Assembly (NCBI GenBank): GCA_045648025.1
Contig: JAZRNH010000052.1
Span: 1 to 43,065, forward strand
Source of the DNA: RGIG1681 sp045648025
GTDB lineage: Bacteria > Bacillota > Clostridia > Christensenellales > UBA1242
DNA length: 43,065 bases
Direction of reading: 5' to 3'
Shown here: positions 39,959 through 43,065 of the stretch, one piece after another
How the letters are laid out: every line of letters starts with the position of its first letter
How positions within the stretch are numbered: the first letter of the stretch is position 1
Notes under the pieces: model-generated
The model's input: the letters and a program-made list of their open reading frames with translations, nothing else
Told to the model about the DNA's origin: nothing
Databases searched by the model: none
Position numbers and translations under genes: made by a program

Positions 39959-39972
39959 GTTGAGATTTTTTT
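39944..39972 (+). terminator. terminator overlapping the PAP2 stop
   Basis: ATCTCGAC (39944-39951) pairs with GTTGAGAT (39959-39966, one G-T), stop codon in the loop, T run after. Confidence 0.7.
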
Positions 39973-40001
39973 ATTATTTTCTTTATTTTTAAATAAAGCA
40001 C

Positions 40002-40030
40002 TTGACAATAGTTAAATAGTGATATATACT
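40002..40030 (+). promoter_or_regulatory. promoter of ylxM-ffh
   Basis: TTGACA (40002-40007), 17-bp spacer, TATACT (40025-40030). Confidence 0.8.
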
Positions 40031-40067
40031 ATGTAAAGTAAAAATGCTTTACAAAGGAAAGTTTGTT

Positions 40068-40403
40068 ATGCAAATTGAAGAATTTTATGAATATGCTGTT
40101 CTGTTTGATATTTATGGCAAATTGCTTTCAAATAAACAAAATGAAGTTATGGACAAGTTTTTAAATCTTGACCTTGGTGAAAGTGAACTTGCTGAACTTC
40201 TTGGAGAATCAAGGCAATCTGTTCATGATGCGATTTGCAAAGCAAAAAAGCAACTTGTTGCAATGGAAGAAAAATGCCATATTGCACAAAGTCGTTTAAC
40301 AGCAAAACAAAAATTAATTCAAGCGAAAGCATTTTTAACAGAAACTGATGAAAATCAAAAGAAATCGATTGATGAAATTGATGCTGTTATAAATTTGTTA
40401 TAG
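40068..40403 (+). CDS. ylxM: YlxM/UPF0122 HTH protein of the SRP operon
   Basis: 111 residues from ATG 40068 (AAAGGAAAG upstream). A sigma-70-region-4-like helix-turn-helix is seen: LGESELAELLGESRQSVHDAICKAKKQL. In streptococci YlxM modulates SRP GTPase activity with Ffh and FtsY. ffh follows after 12 bp in the same operon. Confidence 0.9.
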   Translation: MQIEEFYEYAVLFDIYGKLLSNKQNEVMDKFLNLDLGESELAELLGESRQSVHDAICKAKKQLVAMEEKCHIAQSRLTAKQKLIQAKAFLTETDENQKKSIDEIDAVINLL

Positions 40404-40415
40404 GGGAGAAAAATT

Positions 40416-41744
40416 GTGAGTTTATTTGAAGCATTAGGTGATAGACTTAATCACATATTTTCAAAGTTAACTAAGCACGGCAAACTTACTGAACTTGAAA
40501 TTAAACAAGCGATGAGAGAAGTTAGAATTGCTTTGCTTGAAGCTGATGTTAACTTTTTGGTTGCGAAAGATTTTATTAATAAAGTTTCTGAAAAGGCTGT
40601 TGGAGAAGAAATTTTAAACAGCTTAACACCTGGACAACAAGTTATCAAAATTGTTAGAGATGAACTTGTGAGCCTTATGGGTGAAACAAATGCAAAACTT
40701 GAAGTTGCTGATGCTCCACCAACTGTTATTATGATGTGTGGTCTTCAAGGTGCTGGTAAAACCACTATGTGTGGCAAACTTGGTGCTATGCTTAAAAAAC
40801 AAGGCAAAAAACCAATGCTTGTTGCTTGTGATATTTATAGACCAGCGGCAATCAATCAACTTAAAATTGGTGCAAATGCAGCAGGAGTTGATTTTTTTGA
40901 AAAAGGCACAGCAAATGCTGTTAAAATTGCAGAAGCTGCAATTGAACATGCAAAAAGAATGGGCAATGACACAGTCATTATTGATACAGCAGGAAGACTT
41001 CAAATTAATGATGAATTAATGAAGGAACTTGAAAATATCAAAAAGGCAGTTAAGCCAACTGAAATCTTGCTTACCATTGATGCAATGACAGGTCAAGAAT
41101 CTGTTAATGTTGCAAAAGAGTTTAATGACAGACTTGAAATTTCGGGTGTGCTTGTTACTAAACTTGATGGTGACACAAGAGGCGGTGTTGCTCTTTCAGT
41201 TAAAGCCGTTACTGGCAAACCTATAAAATTCTGTGGTGTTGGTGAAAAGATTGGTGATATTGAACCTTTCCATCCAGACCGTATGGCATCAAGAATTTTG
41301 GGTATGGGCGATGTTTTAACATTGATTGACAAAGCTCAAGCATCTGTTGATGAAGCCGAAATGAGAAAGGTTGAAGAAAATATCAGAAAAAACACCTTTT
41401 CATTTGAAGACTTTTTGATTCAGTTTGAACAGATTTCAAAAATGGGAAATCTTGCAGATTTGATTAGTATGATTCCTGGTGCTGGAAGCAAGTTTAAAAT
41501 TGGAGATGTTGATGAATCTAAGCTTAAAAAATATAAAGCAATCATTCAATCAATGACAAAAAAAGAAAGGCTTAATCCTGATTTGATCAAGGCAAGTAAC
41601 AGAAAAAGAATTGCTGCGGGAAGTGCAACCACAATTCAAGATGTGAATTCACTTATCAAGCAATTTGAACAAACAAAGCAAATGATGAAGAATATGAATA
41701 ATGGAAAACTTCAAAAATTGCTTGGCAGAAAATTTAATTTTTAA
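40416..41744 (+). CDS. ffh: signal recognition particle protein Ffh
   Basis: 442 residues from GTG 40416 (GGGGAGA upstream). SRP54 GTPase that binds signal sequences. G1 GLQGAGKTT (about 109-117), DIYRPAAINQLK, DTAGRLQIN, TKLDGDTRGG, then a Met-rich M domain from about residue 300 (MGNLADLISMIPGAG, KQMMKNMNNGKL). Partner of FtsY upstream. The SRP RNA gene was not found in the window. Confidence 0.97.
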   Translation: MSLFEALGDRLNHIFSKLTKHGKLTELEIKQAMREVRIALLEADVNFLVAKDFINKVSEKAVGEEILNSLTPGQQVIKIVRDELVSLMGETNAKLEVADAPPTVIMMCGLQGAGKTTMCGKLGAMLKKQGKKPMLVACDIYRPAAINQLKIGANAAGVDFFEKGTANAVKIAEAAIEHAKRMGNDTVIIDTAGRLQINDELMKELENIKKAVKPTEILLTIDAMTGQESVNVAKEFNDRLEISGVLVTKLDGDTRGGVALSVKAVTGKPIKFCGVGEKIGDIEPFHPDRMASRILGMGDVLTLIDKAQASVDEAEMRKVEENIRKNTFSFEDFLIQFEQISKMGNLADLISMIPGAGSKFKIGDVDESKLKKYKAIIQSMTKKERLNPDLIKASNRKRIAAGSATTIQDVNSLIKQFEQTKQMMKNMNNGKLQKLLGRKFNF

Positions 41745-41814
41745 TGGCATATTTCAGCGAAATCGCTGTGTATGATAAATCAAAAACAAAATAAACAATC
41801 GGAGGAAATTGAAA

Positions 41815-42078
41815 ATGGCAGTTAAAATGAGACTTACAAGAATGGGTGATAAAAAGGCTCCTTTTTATCGTGTTGTTGTAGCTGATTCAAGAGTTGCAAG
41901 AGATGCAAAATATATTGATTTAATTGGAACTTATAATCCTTTAACAACTCCAGCTGAAGTTAAAATTGATGCAGAAAAAGCTAAAACTTGGATTAAAAAT
42001 GGTGCTCAACCAACAGAAACAGTTAAAGCTCTTTTAGTTAAAGAAGGCATTGTTGAAGCTGATAAAAAATCTAAATAG
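41815..42078 (+). CDS. rpsP: 30S ribosomal protein S16
   Basis: 87 residues from ATG 41815 with GGAGG 9 nt upstream. VKMRLTRMGDKKAPFYRVVVADSR is the S16 N-terminal signature. A small CAGCG/CGCTG hairpin (41756-41769) lies in the 70-bp spacer after ffh. khpA follows directly. rimM and trmD, usually next, are absent. Confidence 0.97.
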   Translation: MAVKMRLTRMGDKKAPFYRVVVADSRVARDAKYIDLIGTYNPLTTPAEVKIDAEKAKTWIKNGAQPTETVKALLVKEGIVEADKKSK

Positions 42079-42096
42079 TGAATTCAGGTGATGCTT

Positions 42097-42327
42097 ATGA
42101 AAGAATTAGTTGAATTTATTGTTAAAAATCTTGTTGCAAATCCAGATGTAGTTGAAGTTTCTGAACAAGAAAAAGAAAGAGAAACTGTTTATTTGGTTAA
42201 AATTGCTGATGAAGATTTTGGTAGAATTATCGGTAGAAGCGGAAAAGTTGCAACAGCAATCAGAACTGTTGTTAAAACCTCTGCTAAAAAACAAAACAAA
42301 CGAGTTTTCGTTAAGTTTGAAAAATAA
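42097..42327 (+). CDS. khpA: KH-domain RNA-binding protein KhpA
   Basis: 76 residues from ATG 42097 (AGGTGAT upstream). Single KH domain with the GxxG loop in GRIIGRSGKVATAIRT. KhpA binds RNA, often with KhpB, and affects cell division and ribosomal processes. Operon with rpsP. Confidence 0.92.
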   Translation: MKELVEFIVKNLVANPDVVEVSEQEKERETVYLVKIADEDFGRIIGRSGKVATAIRTVVKTSAKKQNKRVFVKFEK

Positions 42328-42349
42328 GGCAATTGCCTTATTTTTTTTA
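42323..42349 (+). terminator. terminator after khpA
   Basis: AATAAGGCAATTGCCTTATT, a perfect palindrome containing the khpA stop, followed by Ts. Confidence 0.8.
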
Positions 42350-42360
42350 TTCTAAAAACA

Positions 42361-42389
42361 TTGATAAAATTTGGTGGTTGTGATATATT
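42361..42389 (+). promoter_or_regulatory. promoter of aspS
   Basis: TTGATA (42361-42366), 17-bp spacer, TATATT (42384-42389). Confidence 0.7.
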
Positions 42390-42420
42390 TTATATGTAAA
42401 TTTTAAAAAGGACTTAACTT

Positions 42421-43065
42421 ATGGAAAAAATTGCAATTAATAAATATAGAACCGTTGATAACGGAAGTTTAAGAATTGAAGATGTTGGCAAAATCGTTAA
42501 ACTTGCTGGTTGGGTTGACACTATTAGAAATTTTGGTGAACTCACATTTGTTGTGCTTCGTGACACTTATGGCAAAACTCAAATTGTTTTAAACAAAGAG
42601 TTTATTCCGCTTTCAAAAGAAGATGTTATTTCTGTTGAAGGAAAAGTTGTTGAAAGAGAAAGCAAAAACAAAAATATGCCAACAGGTGATATTGAAGTTG
42701 TTGCTGAATCAATCGTTATGCTTGGCAAGTGTTCAAAGGAACTTCCATTTGAAATTAAAAATAGTGAAAAGGTTGCAGAAGATATCAGACTTAAATATAG
42801 ATACCTTGACCTTCGTGCTGAATATAATCAAAAGATGCTTAAACTCAGAAGCGATTTGCTTTTGTTTGTTAGAAACTATATGAACGAACAAAACTTTGTT
42901 GAAGTTCAAACTCCAATCTTGACCGCTTCAAGTCCAGAAGGTGCAAGAGACTTTTTGGTTCCTTCAAGACTTAATCCTGGAAAATTTTATGCACTTCCAC
43001 AAGCCCCACAACAATTTAAACAACTTTTGATGGTTTCTGGAGTGGATAGATATTTCCAAATTGCA
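42421..43065 (+). CDS. aspS: aspartyl-tRNA synthetase, 3' end outside window
   Basis: The first 215 residues are present; the frame is open to the window end. N-terminal OB-fold anticodon-binding domain (VKLAGWVDTIRNFG, FVVLRDTYGKTQIVL), class II motif 1 region (RYLDLR, VEVQTPIL) and the bacterial AspRS block TASSPEGARDFLVPSR with FYALPQAPQQFKQLLM. This identifies AspRS rather than AsnRS. Start ATG 42421 after AAAGGA, own promoter. It occupies the place where rimM-trmD normally follow khpA. Confidence 0.95.
   Translation, partial: MEKIAINKYRTVDNGSLRIEDVGKIVKLAGWVDTIRNFGELTFVVLRDTYGKTQIVLNKEFIPLSKEDVISVEGKVVERESKNKNMPTGDIEVVAESIVMLGKCSKELPFEIKNSEKVAEDIRLKYRYLDLRAEYNQKMLKLRSDLLLFVRNYMNEQNFVEVQTPILTASSPEGARDFLVPSRLNPGKFYALPQAPQQFKQLLMVSGVDRYFQIA

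Noticed and set aside
40623..41003. Minus-strand 126-codon ORF within ffh
   Set aside because: Antisense shadow rich in Cys and Ser; ffh is unambiguous.
1..43065. CRISPR arrays, IS elements and rRNA genes
   Set aside because: No regularly spaced repeats, transposase-like ORFs or rRNA-like segments were seen on either strand.

Overview
The window is AT-rich (by eye roughly 30% GC) and looks chromosomal, from a low-GC Gram-positive, most likely an uncultivated member of the Clostridia (Bacillota). This rests on gene content and order: rsmD - coiled-coil protein - ylbJ - tmcAL - pta - ackA - rpmF - plsX - rnc - smc - ftsY - ylxM - ffh - rpsP - khpA. It also rests on AGGAGG-type ribosome binding sites, consensus TTGACA-17-TATAAT promoters and short hairpin/T-run terminators. 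Every stop codon I read is TAA or TAG; no intact gene ends in TGA.

Layout. (1) 1-5.7 kb: the 3' end of a PAP2-family membrane phosphatase, an NlpC/P60-like cysteine peptidase, a stand-alone tryptophan synthase beta gene (trpB), a GNAT acetyltransferase and an HD-domain hydrolase. A 12-residue leader peptide with three consecutive Trp codons and a five-segment attenuator precede trpB. (2) 5.7-7.3 kb: two gene remnants butted together, a Leu tRNA on the minus strand, then a seven-tRNA operon (Gly, Arg, His, Gln, Gln, Lys, Leu). Its last tRNA has its 3' end and terminator duplicated 137 bp downstream. (3) 7.4-17 kb: mostly short plus-strand transcription units. They include an uncharacterised HExxH protein, an inositol-phosphatase-family enzyme, an ITPase/XTPase (YjjX type), a PH-domain membrane protein, a DegV/FakB protein, a large surface protein with InlB-type repeats and a transglutaminase domain, a pair of tandem small paralogues, two MazG-type or MazG-like proteins, a Nudix hydrolase and a SHOCT-like membrane protein. 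(4) 17.1-22.2 kb: a tRNA-Lys followed by an accessory block with different codon use. It holds a HelD-like UvrD helicase with an embedded nuclease-like segment, a divergent AlbA_2 (Schlafen-like) protein, a PD-(D/E)XK protein and a 39-codon ORF. (5) 22.2-43.1 kb: housekeeping genes, namely metG, alr, rsmD, a coiled-coil protein, ylbJ, a PnuC-like protein, tmcAL, pta-ackA, rpmF, a methyltransferase-like gene, plsX-rnc-smc-ftsY, a second PAP2 gene, ylxM-ffh, rpsP-khpA and the 5' part of aspS.

How the genes work together. pta-ackA forms the acetate/ATP branch. plsX with a FakB-like DegV protein points to phospholipid synthesis from acyl phosphates. ylxM, ffh and ftsY form the signal recognition pathway. 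rpmF, rpsP, rnc, rsmD, tmcAL, metG and aspS serve translation. YjjX, MazG-type and Nudix proteins suggest nucleotide-pool cleaning. Several genes usual in this synteny block in related Clostridia (coaD, the DUF177 gene, acpP, rimM, trmD) are absent from their expected positions.

The most interesting item is the trpB leader. Its segments can pair as 1:2, 2:3, 3:4 and 4:5, which predicts classical ribosome-coupled attenuation through an unusual relay that controls a lone trpB. Second are the tRNA-Leu duplication (attachment-site-like scar) and the helicase/AlbA_2/nuclease island beside tRNA-Lys.
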